From positions 1 to 59,691 of the forward strand of contig JBCCEJ010000033.1 of NCBI GenBank assembly GCA_039030335.1: a stretch of DNA of 59,691 nt, written 5' to 3'. Within the stretch, counting starts at the first letter, position 1, and the number at the start of each line of letters is the position of its first letter. The notes beneath the pieces were generated by a model that saw only the letters and a program-made list of their open reading frames with translations, was not told the origin of the DNA and made no database searches. A program made the translations under genes and the position numbers. This DNA comes from JBCCEJ01 sp039030335. Lineage in GTDB: Bacteria; Pseudomonadota; Gammaproteobacteria; HK1. Of the stretch, positions 8,591 through 17,685 are shown piece by piece.

Positions 8591-9841
8591 GTGCTGGCGA
8601 GCAACGTTCCCGGGCGTAACCAACCTGGGCTCGAGCCGACGCGTGAAGCCGGGCTCAAGCGCCTTGCCGAGTTTCTGCCGCGCGCTGGTCACGCATACCG
8701 CAATCAGCGCAATTTCGACCTGGGGCCGGGCAGGCACGAACATGTCTCAGGTCTTTCTCCCTACCTGCGTCACCGCCTGATCGGTGAGTGGGAGGTGGTC
8801 GCCGCGGTGCTGTCGGAGCACGGCTATCGGGCGGCCGAGAAGTTCATTCAGGAAGTGTTCTGGCGCGTTTACTGGAAAGGCTGGCTGGAACAAAGGCCGC
8901 GGGTCTGGCACGACTACCTGGAAGGGCTGAACGCGGCGCGTCGAGACCTGGACGCGAGTTCTGGCCAGGCCGCTCCGTATCGCGAGGCAGTCTCTGGTCG
9001 CACCGGGATCGCTCCATTCGATGCGTGGGCGCGCGAACTCGTTGACACGGGTTACCTGCATAACCACGCACGCATGTGGTTCGCGAGCATATGGACCTTC
9101 ACGCTGCGATTGCCGTGGGAACTTGGTGCCGCGTTTTTCATGTACCACCTGCTCGATGGCGATGCCGCATCGAATACGCTTTCGTGGCGGTGGGTCGCCG
9201 GTCTGCAGACGCCTGGAAAGTACTACCTGGCCACGCCCGACAACATCGAGCGGTTCGCTGGCGGTCGCTTCTTCAATACCGTTCGACCGGCTGGTCTGGG
9301 CCGGCTCGTCACGAGCGCGACGGTACCTGCCGCGTCGGATTTGTGCCCACCTGAAGCCCTGAACCTCTCATCGCTACCTGAGCCAGGTGAAAGAGCGGCG
9401 CTGCTGCTGCACGTCGACGATCTCCAGCTACCCGACCCCGAAATGTTCGAGCGGGTCGCCGTGCTCGCGATGCCCGGACCTGGGACTGTGGGGCATTCCA
9501 ACGAGGTAGAGGCATTTCGTCAGGGCGCGGTCGCCAGCACCGTGAGACGGGCGTCGGCGTCGGGATGCTCCGGAGTCAGGGGCCTCGCACCGGCTGAAAT
9601 ACCGAGTTGGATTTCAGAGTCTGGAATCGAGCGCGTGTACATGCCCTATGTTCCGCAAGGCCCTTTGCGCGACCAGATCCATGCGATCGAGGCCAGATTG
9701 TCGTCGGCCGGCTGTGAGTTGCACATGTTTGCGCGCGAAATAGATATTCAAACGTGGCCGTATTCGCATCGCGGCTTCTTCAGCTTAAAAAAGCACATTC
9801 CGCGAATAATCGAAGCGCTCGGTGCCACGACTGCCCGATAG
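8591..9841 (+). CDS. Photolyase-like FAD-binding protein with apparently permuted domain order
   Basis: A 416-residue protein whose first ~230 residues match the helical FAD-binding domain of DNA photolyases/cryptochromes: GLSPYLRHRLI, EKFIQEVFWRVYWKGWL, GRTGIAPFDAWAREL (usually T-G-x-P-x-x-D-A), YLHNHARMWFAS and LSWRWVAGLQTPGKYYLA are textbook. The usual N-terminal alpha/beta antenna domain is absent. Instead about 185 residues follow the FAD domain (RAALLLHVDDL, SWISESGIERVYMPYVPQGP, then SHRGFFSLKKHIP), with a strand/helix rhythm reminiscent of the missing domain, so the order may be swapped. The GTG start has GAGG seven bases upstream. Repair activity is uncertain; a light sensor is another possibility. 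It follows tctA by 72 bases but need not share its operon. Confidence 0.8.
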   Translation: MLASNVPGRNQPGLEPTREAGLKRLAEFLPRAGHAYRNQRNFDLGPGRHEHVSGLSPYLRHRLIGEWEVVAAVLSEHGYRAAEKFIQEVFWRVYWKGWLEQRPRVWHDYLEGLNAARRDLDASSGQAAPYREAVSGRTGIAPFDAWARELVDTGYLHNHARMWFASIWTFTLRLPWELGAAFFMYHLLDGDAASNTLSWRWVAGLQTPGKYYLATPDNIERFAGGRFFNTVRPAGLGRLVTSATVPAASDLCPPEALNLSSLPEPGERAALLLHVDDLQLPDPEMFERVAVLAMPGPGTVGHSNEVEAFRQGAVASTVRRASASGCSGVRGLAPAEIPSWISESGIERVYMPYVPQGPLRDQIHAIEARLSSAGCELHMFAREIDIQTWPYSHRGFFSLKKHIPRIIEALGATTAR

Positions 9842-10042
9842 CAAGGGGCGGCCTTCACGCGAGAGCCTGAGGTGTCAATAGCCGCGAATTGACGCGCGCC
9901 CGTGACTGGGCCGTATGTGCTCGGCTTTTGGGGCCGAACTGCAATATCGACATATCGCGTTGCGAGGTCGATCGCAGCGTCTGTGACCGAGTGCGGTTCG
10001 GTCGTAGCCCGGTGCGCGCAAAGTCTCTGTCGCCAGGGTAGC

Positions 10043-10645
10043 CTACGATGCTGGCATTTCGATGGACACCATTATCTCGTGCCGTTTCATAAACGGTATC
10101 GAAAACGGTGGTTGATACCCGGCGTACACAGGATCGCCACTGGTCGTGATGCCGTCGCGGCGGAGTCCTTCGAGTAGATCGGCAAGCTGCGTGCGGCGCA
10201 CCTGTTGGCTCGCGAACCAGCCGAATTGCCGCACCGCGACGGTGCGTGCCGGTAACGTGCGAATGACCACGCGGTCGCTCAGGGGCTCCGGCAGTGTCTC
10301 GGCGGTGTACTGCGCCGGCATGATGAACTGCATCATCGCTTCAGGAGTGCCCGCCGTCGCGCTCATGAACACCGGCGCCGTCATGGCGATGCTTTCAGCC
10401 TGCTCGTTGCCTCCGAAGATGAAGTTCGCCAACACCCGAAACAGCGGTTCGGCGTCGTCATCCGTGTCGGCTTCGGTTTCTGCCACCAGCAGTGCCGGAT
10501 AGCGCCGGATTTCGTAGTCTACGGTCTTGGCCAATACCTCATACGCCGGTGAATCGACATTGCGCATGACGTACATACTTCCGGCCGTCCACAAACAGAT
10601 CCCGGCGACTGCCGTTGCGAAGAGTATCTTGACGACACGTTTCAC
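10043..10645 (-). CDS. SOUL family heme-binding-like protein
   Basis: A 200-residue exported or membrane-anchored protein of the SOUL/HBP family. Residues 1-25 are a hydrophobic N-terminal helix; the SOUL domain follows from about residue 35: YEVLAKTVDYEIRRYPALLVAET, LFRVLANFIFGGNEQAESIAMTAPVF (the conserved T-A-P block), MQFIMPAQYTAETLPEP and a C-terminal Y-x-x-P-F segment. Some family members bind heme or tetrapyrroles; in bacteria the role is generally unknown. The GTG start is preceded by GAGG at seven bases. It converges with the photolyase-like gene; the 201 bases between hold nothing obvious. Confidence 0.86.
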   Translation of the reverse strand: MKRVVKILFATAVAGICLWTAGSMYVMRNVDSPAYEVLAKTVDYEIRRYPALLVAETEADTDDDAEPLFRVLANFIFGGNEQAESIAMTAPVFMSATAGTPEAMMQFIMPAQYTAETLPEPLSDRVVIRTLPARTVAVRQFGWFASQQVRRTQLADLLEGLRRDGITTSGDPVYAGYQPPFSIPFMKRHEIMVSIEMPAS

Positions 10646-11493
10646 TACTTCACCTCAGCCGTTTGTGGTGAGCGGTCGCTCAGTGCTGACCTCACGGGTC
10701 GGACTTCCCCTCGGTCTGGTAGCGCTTCTGACTTCGCGAACGTGCGCGAGTTCACTTCATTCGGGTCGCGAAGTGCTGGCTTCGCCGGATGGTCGGCGCC
10801 CGGGCGCCTCGATCGGTTTCCGGGCGCGGCGTTCGAAGGGAGTTGTGAACGATGAGGGCGCTGAGATTGAAAAACCGGTCTGAATCCGGGCGGGTGCGTT
10901 TCCTCCGAGATGACCCGTTCCGTCGAGTCTGCTACGCGACAACTGCTTGGGCGTTCGGCCTCGTGTTCAACGATATTTCGGTAACTAACGAGATCGTTCT
11001 TGCAGTGCGGCCCGATGCGCGTTTAGCCGGATTCGACAACCGCCCCGCGGCGGGTGTGCGTCGATAGACTGCTTGCGCGCGCATGCACGCCGCGGTGGCT
11101 CTGTCGGACCCCACGCTCCATGCGTGCGGCGTCGCACGGCCCGGTATCGCGGTAGGGTCTGTCGTCGCCTCAATTGGAAGGGCTGCTCCGGTGCTACTGG
11201 CGGCAGAAGAGCGCAGGAGTCGGCGAAGTACTCAACGCCGTCACCGGCAGGTGCATCGAAGCCTTCGCGTCGGGGAAAGCAAGCCTTCCAACGTGACGCT
11301 AACCGCGCCGGACAACGCAGTCGTGCCAGCCTCGCTTTCTGCAACCGGGTGACCCGGCGTGCGGACCGCTGTGCAGTCGGCGTGAATGACGTCAAACTTC
11401 TATGCAACGATGCGAGCGGCGCACGGCTACGCGGTCCGTCGAACGTCAGAGCCGCTCGCCAGCATGCGCTCGTTTCCGATGTTGGAGGAATTG
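10646..11493. other. Long divergent intergenic region, no gene supported
   Basis: About 850 bases between the SOUL gene and the histidine kinase. Several open frames cross it on both strands (for example 10985-11500 minus and 11073-11570 plus). They are arginine/alanine-rich, lack plausible ribosome sites and have no family features, so I do not call them. It must contain the promoters of both flanking genes. Confidence 0.45.
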
Positions 11494-14400
11494 ATGGCAT
11501 ACCTTGGGCTGCCCGAACTGGACAGCAGATCGCGCGATATCGAACTGGCCCCGGAGGTCGTGTCGAATGAGATCCGTGTCGTCCAGTCAGTGCAACTGCA
11601 ACGCAGCATACCCACGCTCATCTGCGGCAACATTGCCGGCATCGGCACCATCTCGGTGCTTGCGTGGGAAGTTGTTTCCAGCACCTACACGTTCGTCGGG
11701 TTCATCGCTATTGCCGTTCTGTTGCTCCCCATTCTGGTGAGCTACCTGCGACTGCGCGGCAAACCAAGACCGGTCGTAGTCAGCAAGAAACGTATCCTGC
11801 GGGTCAATATACATTCGTTCGTGTTGGGTCTTGCGTGGGCTGTGAGCCTCGCTCTGCTTCTGCCGCATCTGAGCGGCGCTGTGGGTCCGGCCGTTGTCCT
11901 TATCGGGTTCTGCCTCGGGTTTGGTGCGATAGCGCTGACGCCTGGTCTGCCTACAGCGGCGTGCTGCTATTTCGTGCCCATATTCTCATCCTTGTTCGCC
12001 TGCACTTTGCTGGTCGACACGATCCCTAAAGACGTCTCGATACTCCTGCACATCGCGGGTACCACCGTCCTCATTCAGACCGCCAGGCAAAACTGGGAGG
12101 ACGTTCAGCAGAGCGTGTATTTCTCGTTGCTGCGCATCGCGGCGGAGACTGCCCTGACGCGTCGTGAGACCGAGATGGCGATGCGCGAACGCGAACAGCA
12201 CACTGAAGAGGCGAAGCGCCTGCGCCAGTTAATCGACGAACGCGAGCGCGCTGAACGTGAGGCCGTGACCAAGACCCGCATGCTGGAACAGACGCTGGAT
12301 AACATGGGCCAGGGACTCACGATGTACGACGGTGAATGGCGGTTGATCACCCACAATGATCGTTACAGTGAGCATTTCGCGCTGCCTGAGAACGTCATGC
12401 GCGAAGCCCGCACGTTCGACGACGTGGTCGGTGCAACCATGCGGCAAGACTACGGCGAAGACTGGCGTGACCGGTTGGCCGTGGTTCGCGACCCGGCCCG
12501 AATGTCGGCCATATGGAGTCGCGAATTCGCGAGACCCGACGGTCGGCACCTCCATCTTCTGAGTAACCCTATTCCGGATGGCGGATTCGTTGTTACCAGC
12601 ACGGATGTTACCGAGCGCCGGACCGCGGAAATACAGTTGGCCGCGAACGAAGCATTGCTAAGTACGTCGCTTGCGAATATGTCGGACGGCATTTGTGTCG
12701 TCGACGCCGAGATGCGCTACGTGATGTTCAACGACCGTTATCGTGAGTACACCGAACTGCCTGCGGAGCACCTGGTCGTCGGACGGCACGCCGACGGTGC
12801 TGTCTTGCAAGCCGCGCGCGGCGGTCCGCCCGGTCGCGGCGAGCCAACCGCCCGCGCGCACCAACGTGTGGATAAAACTCCTGGCAAAGAATATCTGGAC
12901 GGCTCGGTGCGCACGGCCTCAGGCCGTGAACTGCTCGTCCGGCATGCGGCTTTGAGCGACGGCGGCGCGGTCATAACGCTGGTCGACATCACGGATATCA
13001 AAGCGGCCGAGGCGGCGCTGCGAAGCAGTGAAGAGCGGTACCGCGATCTGATCGACGGCGGCGTTACCGGCATCGTCATCGATCATGACGGGGCGCCGCT
13101 GTTCGCGAATCAGGCATATGCGGATTTGTTCGGGCTGGCCGACCCGGCGGCGGTGCTCGCATTGGAGAGTCTGGGGTCTCTGTACGAGCCCGACGATGCC
13201 GGGGTCGTGCGCCGGCACGGTGAAGCTCGCCAGGCCGGCCAGGAGGCTCCAGAGTGCTACGAGTTCCGGGGGCGCCGTGTCGACGGGGAGACTGTGTGGT
13301 TGGAAGGGCGGTTCAGGCTGGTGCAATGGCACGGTCAACCGGCCGTCCAGTCGTCATTGATCGACATCACCGAGCGTAAACGGGCCGAGCAGATGCTGCG
13401 ACGCGGCAAAGAGGACGCCGAAGCCCTGGCGCAGGCAAAGAGCGATTTCGTCGCAGTGGTCAGCCATGAAGTTCGCACGCCGATGAACGGTGTGCTCGGA
13501 ATGGCTCAGGTGCTGGCCGGAATGCCCCTCGATGCCGAACAGCGCCATTGCCTGAACGCTATTCATACCTCAGGGGAGAGTCTGCTCAGGATCATCGATG
13601 ATCTTCTCGACATGTCGAAACTCGAAGCGGGTAAGCTCGCGCTCGAAACCGGACCGTTGCACCTGCCGTCGATCGTCCAGGACGTCGCCGGCCTGATGGT
13701 GGCGCGCGCCAACGCCAAGGGCCTCAAGTTTTCACACACCGTCGCCGACGATATCCCGCCGGTATTGATGGGGGATGAACTGCGGGTTCGTCAGGTAGTG
13801 TTCAATCTCGTCGGAAATGCCATCAAATTCACCGAGTATGGTGCGGTCTCCGTGTCGGTACGCGCGGGTCGTCTGGACGGGACGCGCCTCGGCGTTGTCG
13901 TTGCCGTCAGCGATTCCGGCCGGGGTATCGCGCCGGAATTGCAGGAGCGGATTTTCTCCGACTACTCGCAGGCGTCACCTGACGTGGCACGCAAGTACGG
14001 CGGGACCGGCCTCGGACTCGCCATCTGCCGGCGACTGGCCGACATGATGGGCGGAGGTATCTCGGTATCGAGTGAACCTGGCGTGGGCAGCACGTTCCAG
14101 TTCACCGCTTCGCTGGAGGTTGGCGACGAGGCGGCTCTGGAGACGGCTGGTGATGGCGACGATCCGGCCATTGATGATCCCGCGTTGCGCCGGGCGCCCC
14201 GTGACGGACTGCGGTTGCTGCAGGCCGAGGACAATCCGATCAACCGGGAGTTCATCGACAAAATCCTCACGCAGGCGGGGTACGCGGTCGTCAACGTCGA
14301 CAACGGGCAAGCCGCGGTCGACGCGTTGGCACGTTTCAGATTTGATGCCGTGTTGATGGATCGTCACATGCCTATCATGAACGGCCTCGATGCGACACGG

Positions 14401-15036
14401 GCGATCCGCGCTCAACGAGATGTGGTGGGTGTAATACCGGTTATCGGTTTGACCGCTGGCGCAACCGCTGAAGAGATCGACGCCTGCAAAGATGCTGGAA
14501 TGGACCTTGTGATGACCAAGCCGCTGCGCGCCGCCACGCTGCTGCGCGAGTTGAACATCCGGTTGTCGGATTCACAGGCATCGCCGGTTGCTCAAGGCGC
14601 GCGGCGCGTCCTGGTAGTCGATGATGAAGCGATCAATCGGGCGGTCGCCGAACGCCAGCTTACACAGCTCGGCTTCGAGGTCTTGCTGGCCGACAGCGGG
14701 CCAAGTGCGCTGGCTGCGTTGGACGCACAGTCCGTAGTCGCGATCTTGTTGGATATCTCAATGCCGGGCATGGATGGGCTGCAGTTCGCGGAGCGCTATT
14801 ACGCGAAACATCCAGCGAACGCGGCCGGCACCGCGCCGCTCATCGCATTGACCGGCCATGTCGGGGCTGACGACCGTCGCAGGTTCATGGATGCAGGCCT
14901 GAGTGCCGTGCTCGGCAAGCCCGTCGACACTCTGGAACTCGGGGAAGCCCTGCGCAGGTTGGGAATCGAACCGGGGGCGGTCGGAGACGCCCCGACAACC
15001 AGGGGATCGGTGGAAAGGGACGCCGGGCGCCCGTGA
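11494..15036 (+). CDS. Membrane hybrid histidine kinase with three PAS domains and two receiver domains
   Basis: A 1180-residue sensor kinase. Order (residues from the 11494 start): five to six membrane helices at about 38-195; a coiled segment 200-260; PAS at about 262-375, 388-500 and 515-630; HisKA with phospho-acceptor His 658 in SHEVRTPMNG; a HATPase domain with N box NLVGNAIKFTE, DSGRGI and GGTGLGLAI; receiver 1 at 905-1020 with Asp 956 in LMDRHMP; receiver 2 at 1036-1155 with Asp 1087 in LLDISMP. The start is fixed by GGAGG five bases ahead of ATG 11494; the open frame continues 36 codons upstream. It is followed convergently by a receiver protein and an Hpt protein, which likely complete the phosphorelay. 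The signal is unknown; the PAS domains suggest small-molecule or redox sensing. Confidence 0.93.
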   Translation: MAYLGLPELDSRSRDIELAPEVVSNEIRVVQSVQLQRSIPTLICGNIAGIGTISVLAWEVVSSTYTFVGFIAIAVLLLPILVSYLRLRGKPRPVVVSKKRILRVNIHSFVLGLAWAVSLALLLPHLSGAVGPAVVLIGFCLGFGAIALTPGLPTAACCYFVPIFSSLFACTLLVDTIPKDVSILLHIAGTTVLIQTARQNWEDVQQSVYFSLLRIAAETALTRRETEMAMREREQHTEEAKRLRQLIDERERAEREAVTKTRMLEQTLDNMGQGLTMYDGEWRLITHNDRYSEHFALPENVMREARTFDDVVGATMRQDYGEDWRDRLAVVRDPARMSAIWSREFARPDGRHLHLLSNPIPDGGFVVTSTDVTERRTAEIQLAANEALLSTSLANMSDGICVVDAEMRYVMFNDRYREYTELPAEHLVVGRHADGAVLQAARGGPPGRGEPTARAHQRVDKTPGKEYLDGSVRTASGRELLVRHAALSDGGAVITLVDITDIKAAEAALRSSEERYRDLIDGGVTGIVIDHDGAPLFANQAYADLFGLADPAAVLALESLGSLYEPDDAGVVRRHGEARQAGQEAPECYEFRGRRVDGETVWLEGRFRLVQWHGQPAVQSSLIDITERKRAEQMLRRGKEDAEALAQAKSDFVAVVSHEVRTPMNGVLGMAQVLAGMPLDAEQRHCLNAIHTSGESLLRIIDDLLDMSKLEAGKLALETGPLHLPSIVQDVAGLMVARANAKGLKFSHTVADDIPPVLMGDELRVRQVVFNLVGNAIKFTEYGAVSVSVRAGRLDGTRLGVVVAVSDSGRGIAPELQERIFSDYSQASPDVARKYGGTGLGLAICRRLADMMGGGISVSSEPGVGSTFQFTASLEVGDEAALETAGDGDDPAIDDPALRRAPRDGLRLLQAEDNPINREFIDKILTQAGYAVVNVDNGQAAVDALARFRFDAVLMDRHMPIMNGLDATRAIRAQRDVVGVIPVIGLTAGATAEEIDACKDAGMDLVMTKPLRAATLLRELNIRLSDSQASPVAQGARRVLVVDDEAINRAVAERQLTQLGFEVLLADSGPSALAALDAQSVVAILLDISMPGMDGLQFAERYYAKHPANAAGTAPLIALTGHVGADDRRRFMDAGLSAVLGKPVDTLELGEALRRLGIEPGAVGDAPTTRGSVERDAGRP

Positions 15037-15046
15037 GGCTACGGCC

Positions 15047-15562
15047 TCAGGGGCGGTTCGGATTCACGATCGTCTGGTCTTCCACCAGCTGTTCCAGAAG
15101 CACTTCAGCTTCTTTCCTCGCTGTGTCGAGTTCATCGGTTTGCTTCAGAACGAGTTGCTCCAAAAACTCACGATGCTGCTTGAGACGGATGTGAACGCGT
15201 ACGCGGGCTCTGACCAGAGTCGATCGGATCGGCTTGTAAACGTAGTCGACGGCACCGACGGTAAAGCCGCGCTCTTCGTTTATGTGATCGTCGATCATGG
15301 TGACGAAAATAACTGGAATCAGCTCTGTCGCCGGATCGGCTTTGAGACGCGAACACACTTCGAATCCATTCAGATCTGGCATCAAGACGTCGAGCAGAAT
15401 CAAATCCGGCGCGGGTTCGCTACACGCGAGACTGAGCGCCTCATCGCCGTTGGTGCACACGACGAGGTCGTATTCTTCGTCTAGCGCAGCAGCGAGAATC
15501 CGCAGGTTTGACGGTTCGTCATCGACGATCAGGATACGTGGCCGGTTGTCGGACTGGTCCAT
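15047..15562 (-). CDS. Response regulator: receiver domain with short coiled-coil tail
   Basis: A 171-residue protein. Residues 9-125 form a CheY-like receiver with the acidic pair in ILIVDDEPSN, phospho-acceptor Asp in LILLDVLMPDLNGFEV, the switch Thr in IPVIFVTM and Lys in DYVYKPI. The remaining ~45 residues are a charged helix (REFLEQLVLKQTDELDTARK). There is no DNA-binding, GGDEF or phosphatase domain, so output is by protein contact; the tail is of the type that precedes GGDEF or HD-GYP domains, and this may be a shortened descendant. It lies 34 bases downstream of the Hpt gene on the same strand and converges with the hybrid kinase, its probable partner. Confidence 0.92.
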   Translation of the reverse strand: MDQSDNRPRILIVDDEPSNLRILAAALDEEYDLVVCTNGDEALSLACSEPAPDLILLDVLMPDLNGFEVCSRLKADPATELIPVIFVTMIDDHINEERGFTVGAVDYVYKPIRSTLVRARVRVHIRLKQHREFLEQLVLKQTDELDTARKEAEVLLEQLVEDQTIVNPNRP

Positions 15563-15596
15563 CTGAAGGTTACTCCCGGGCGGTCAGGACATTGTG

Positions 15597-16229
15597 TTAG
15601 GTGGATTCGTCACGGCGCACCGTCAGCTCTAGCAGCTCGGCAGTCGCACGTCCGGCGCTGGCGAAGTCCAGCTGTTCAAGATGTCTGGCGACCACTGCCA
15701 GCTCCTGTCCATATGATGACAGCTCTCCGCTCATTATCAGTGCGGAAAGAGTCCGTTCTGCCGCCAGCTCGTGACGCTGAATCTGCGCATGCAATCGATT
15801 GAGCGTCGCGTTCGACGCAGAGGCGGGCGCGCCGGAGCTGCCTCCGTCCGGGCTGCTGCCCAGTGCCGCGAGCCTTGGTGCCAGGCTCCGCAGGCGCCGG
15901 CGTACATCGTGTAGCGCCTCAGATGCCTGGTCGGCATCGCCTGCCGCGAGCGCTTCGGTTGCGTCGCGCAGGCGCTGACCGATCGGTTCGAGCCCCAGGT
16001 TGGCCGCCACCCCGCGCAGCGCGTGGATCCGCTCGCGCGCCGCACTGTAGGTGCCCGTCGCGACGTCGGCGAGGATTGCATGCAGGTCGCGCTCGCGTTC
16101 CATCAACTCCGACACCAGCCTTTTGAATAGAGCGACATCGCCACCGAGCCTCGCAATGCCGGTACTGAAGTCGACCTCAGGCGTTTGCGGTGCAGGCATT
16201 CGGTCGCTTTCGTGTGGCGGTTTTGACAT
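15597..16229 (-). CDS. Hpt histidine phosphotransfer protein
   Basis: A 210-residue protein whose first half is an Hpt domain, shuttling phosphate between receiver domains. The active-site helix reads RIHALRGVAANLGLEPIG, the standard H-x-L-(K/R)-G-x-A-x-x-(L/I)-G pattern, with the phospho-accepting His at about residue 69. The C-terminal half is helical, after an Ala/Ser/Gly linker, and is of unknown role. It is encoded just upstream of the response regulator on the same strand. Together with the adjacent hybrid kinase this gives a complete His-Asp-His-Asp set. An alternative start (MPAPQ, ten codons later) is possible. Confidence 0.9.
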   Translation of the reverse strand: MSKPPHESDRMPAPQTPEVDFSTGIARLGGDVALFKRLVSELMERERDLHAILADVATGTYSAARERIHALRGVAANLGLEPIGQRLRDATEALAAGDADQASEALHDVRRRLRSLAPRLAALGSSPDGGSSGAPASASNATLNRLHAQIQRHELAAERTLSALIMSGELSSYGQELAVVARHLEQLDFASAGRATAELLELTVRRDEST

Positions 16230-16359
16230 GACATTGCGGGTCGTCGAGCCCGGTGCGCAGGCACGCGTGCTGTGCAGTTGGAATTGTAGCGGCGCCGCGG
16301 ACGTCTATGCAGTCGAGTTTTGCCGACAGCAAGGCGCTATCCGGTGGAAGCGGCAAGGG

Positions 16360-17412
16360 TCAGGCGCAGGCGACCGAGTACAGATCTTTCACGGCCGTCG
16401 GAATCGATATATCGCTCCACGATTCTCCATCGTCGGACGTGCCGAAGAGTTCACCGTTGTAACGCGCGCCGAAGAAGAACTCGCCGGGACACCGTGCTGA
16501 AGGTGCGATCGACATGATCGTGCCGTGTACCTGAACGTCATCGAAGCGGGCCCAGGAGGATCCGGCATCAGTGCTTCTGTACACCCCGCCGTCCTGGCTC
16601 GCGGCGGCTACCGACAGTGCGGCGTACATTGTTTGCGCGTCGTGCGGAGACGTTCGGACATCACGGGCATAAGTGGTGGGCGAATAGCGCCCGACCCGCA
16701 TATCGTCCCAGGTCTGTCCACCGTCGCGCGTGGCGAACAGTCCCATTCGACAAGCCAGCACGACGGCGTCCGGGGCTGCCGCACATATTGCCATGGCGTG
16801 TCCGTCGAGCATGCCTTCCGCCTCGGTGTCGCGTTGCACGATGGCGCTGCGCAGGTGTGGCTGTGCGGAGAGGCGTACGAGGTCTGAACCGAGATCTTCC
16901 CAACGCTCGCCAGCGTCGACCGTACGCATAGCGCCCGCGATCTCGAGGGCTGCATAGAGTTCTTCCGGGTTACCGGGCACCTGGACCAGCCGCATGACCC
17001 GCGAGTTGAACGGACCGGTGCAGCGTTCGGGGACGTTCGGTGTTGGCAGCGCTTCCCAATGTTCGCCGCCGTCTTCGGATCGGTAGACGCCGATCGGTGA
17101 AGCGCCTGCGTACATGAGGTCGGCGTTTGTGGATGAGGACAGGAAGCTCCAGATTTGGACGTTTTCGTCCGGGAAGCTGGCGCGCCCGAAACGGCGCCCC
17201 CCATCGGTACTGCGCCAGACGCCGTCAGGCGTGCCGGCAAATACGCGGACCGGGTCTTCAGGATGTACGTACACGCAGAACGTCTCACGGTCGTCCAGCA
17301 CGTGCTGCCACTGACCGGTCGCGCCATCCCGGCGAAAAATGCCGACGCTGCCAGGCGCGTCAGGACGCCCGATGTAACCGGCGATCGCGGCGAAGACGGT
17401 GCTCGAAACCAT
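16360..17412 (-). CDS. Asp-box (BNR) repeat beta-propeller protein
   Basis: A 350-residue protein made of repeated Asp-box motifs (S/T-x-D-x-G-x-x-W): STDGGRRF, SEDGGEHW, TVDAGERW, TRDGGQTW, STDAGSSW and TSDDGESW, spaced 40-60 residues. This implies a six- or seven-bladed beta-propeller of the sialidase/VPS10/exo-alpha-sialidase-like superfamily. No catalytic sialidase arginine triad is evident, so glycosidase activity should not be assumed. No signal peptide is seen at the chosen start (MVSSTVFAAIAG, GAGGA upstream); the frame stays open 41 codons upstream without signal character. It is transcribed divergently from the peptidoglycan-binding protein. Confidence 0.85.
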   Translation of the reverse strand: MVSSTVFAAIAGYIGRPDAPGSVGIFRRDGATGQWQHVLDDRETFCVYVHPEDPVRVFAGTPDGVWRSTDGGRRFGRASFPDENVQIWSFLSSSTNADLMYAGASPIGVYRSEDGGEHWEALPTPNVPERCTGPFNSRVMRLVQVPGNPEELYAALEIAGAMRTVDAGERWEDLGSDLVRLSAQPHLRSAIVQRDTEAEGMLDGHAMAICAAAPDAVVLACRMGLFATRDGGQTWDDMRVGRYSPTTYARDVRTSPHDAQTMYAALSVAAASQDGGVYRSTDAGSSWARFDDVQVHGTIMSIAPSARCPGEFFFGARYNGELFGTSDDGESWSDISIPTAVKDLYSVACA

Positions 17413-17685
17413 GCGGTGAATCCTCGGTTTGCTGTCGAGGGGGACGCTACACGGCGTGACCGGCAAGGGCAAACAGACGCGCTGCTCTACTGGTTTACCC
17501 AGGCGCTCGAGCGTGGTCTGGTTCGCCGTTTCCAACGATGTCGCTCCGAGCTGGAGGCTCGGCGTATCATGCGTAGTGACGAGGTGTCACAAGTCCTCTC
17601 GCGCGCTGGAGGCGGTTCGATGATCACCTCAGGAGCGACTTCGCCGGTGCTGTCGGGCGAGCGCATTCCCAGGGAGAGGCCGAAC

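Noticed and set aside
10985..11500. Minus-strand frame in the gap before the histidine kinase
   Set aside because: Basic, compositionally biased, no ribosome site, overlaps the kinase start and the competing plus frames.
12700..12960. Possible compensating frameshifts in the second PAS domain of the hybrid kinase (ragged Gly/Arg/Ala-rich stretch)
   Set aside because: The frame continues into a normal PAS end (DGGAVITLVDITD) and no other frame gives a better match, so I keep it as natural variation.
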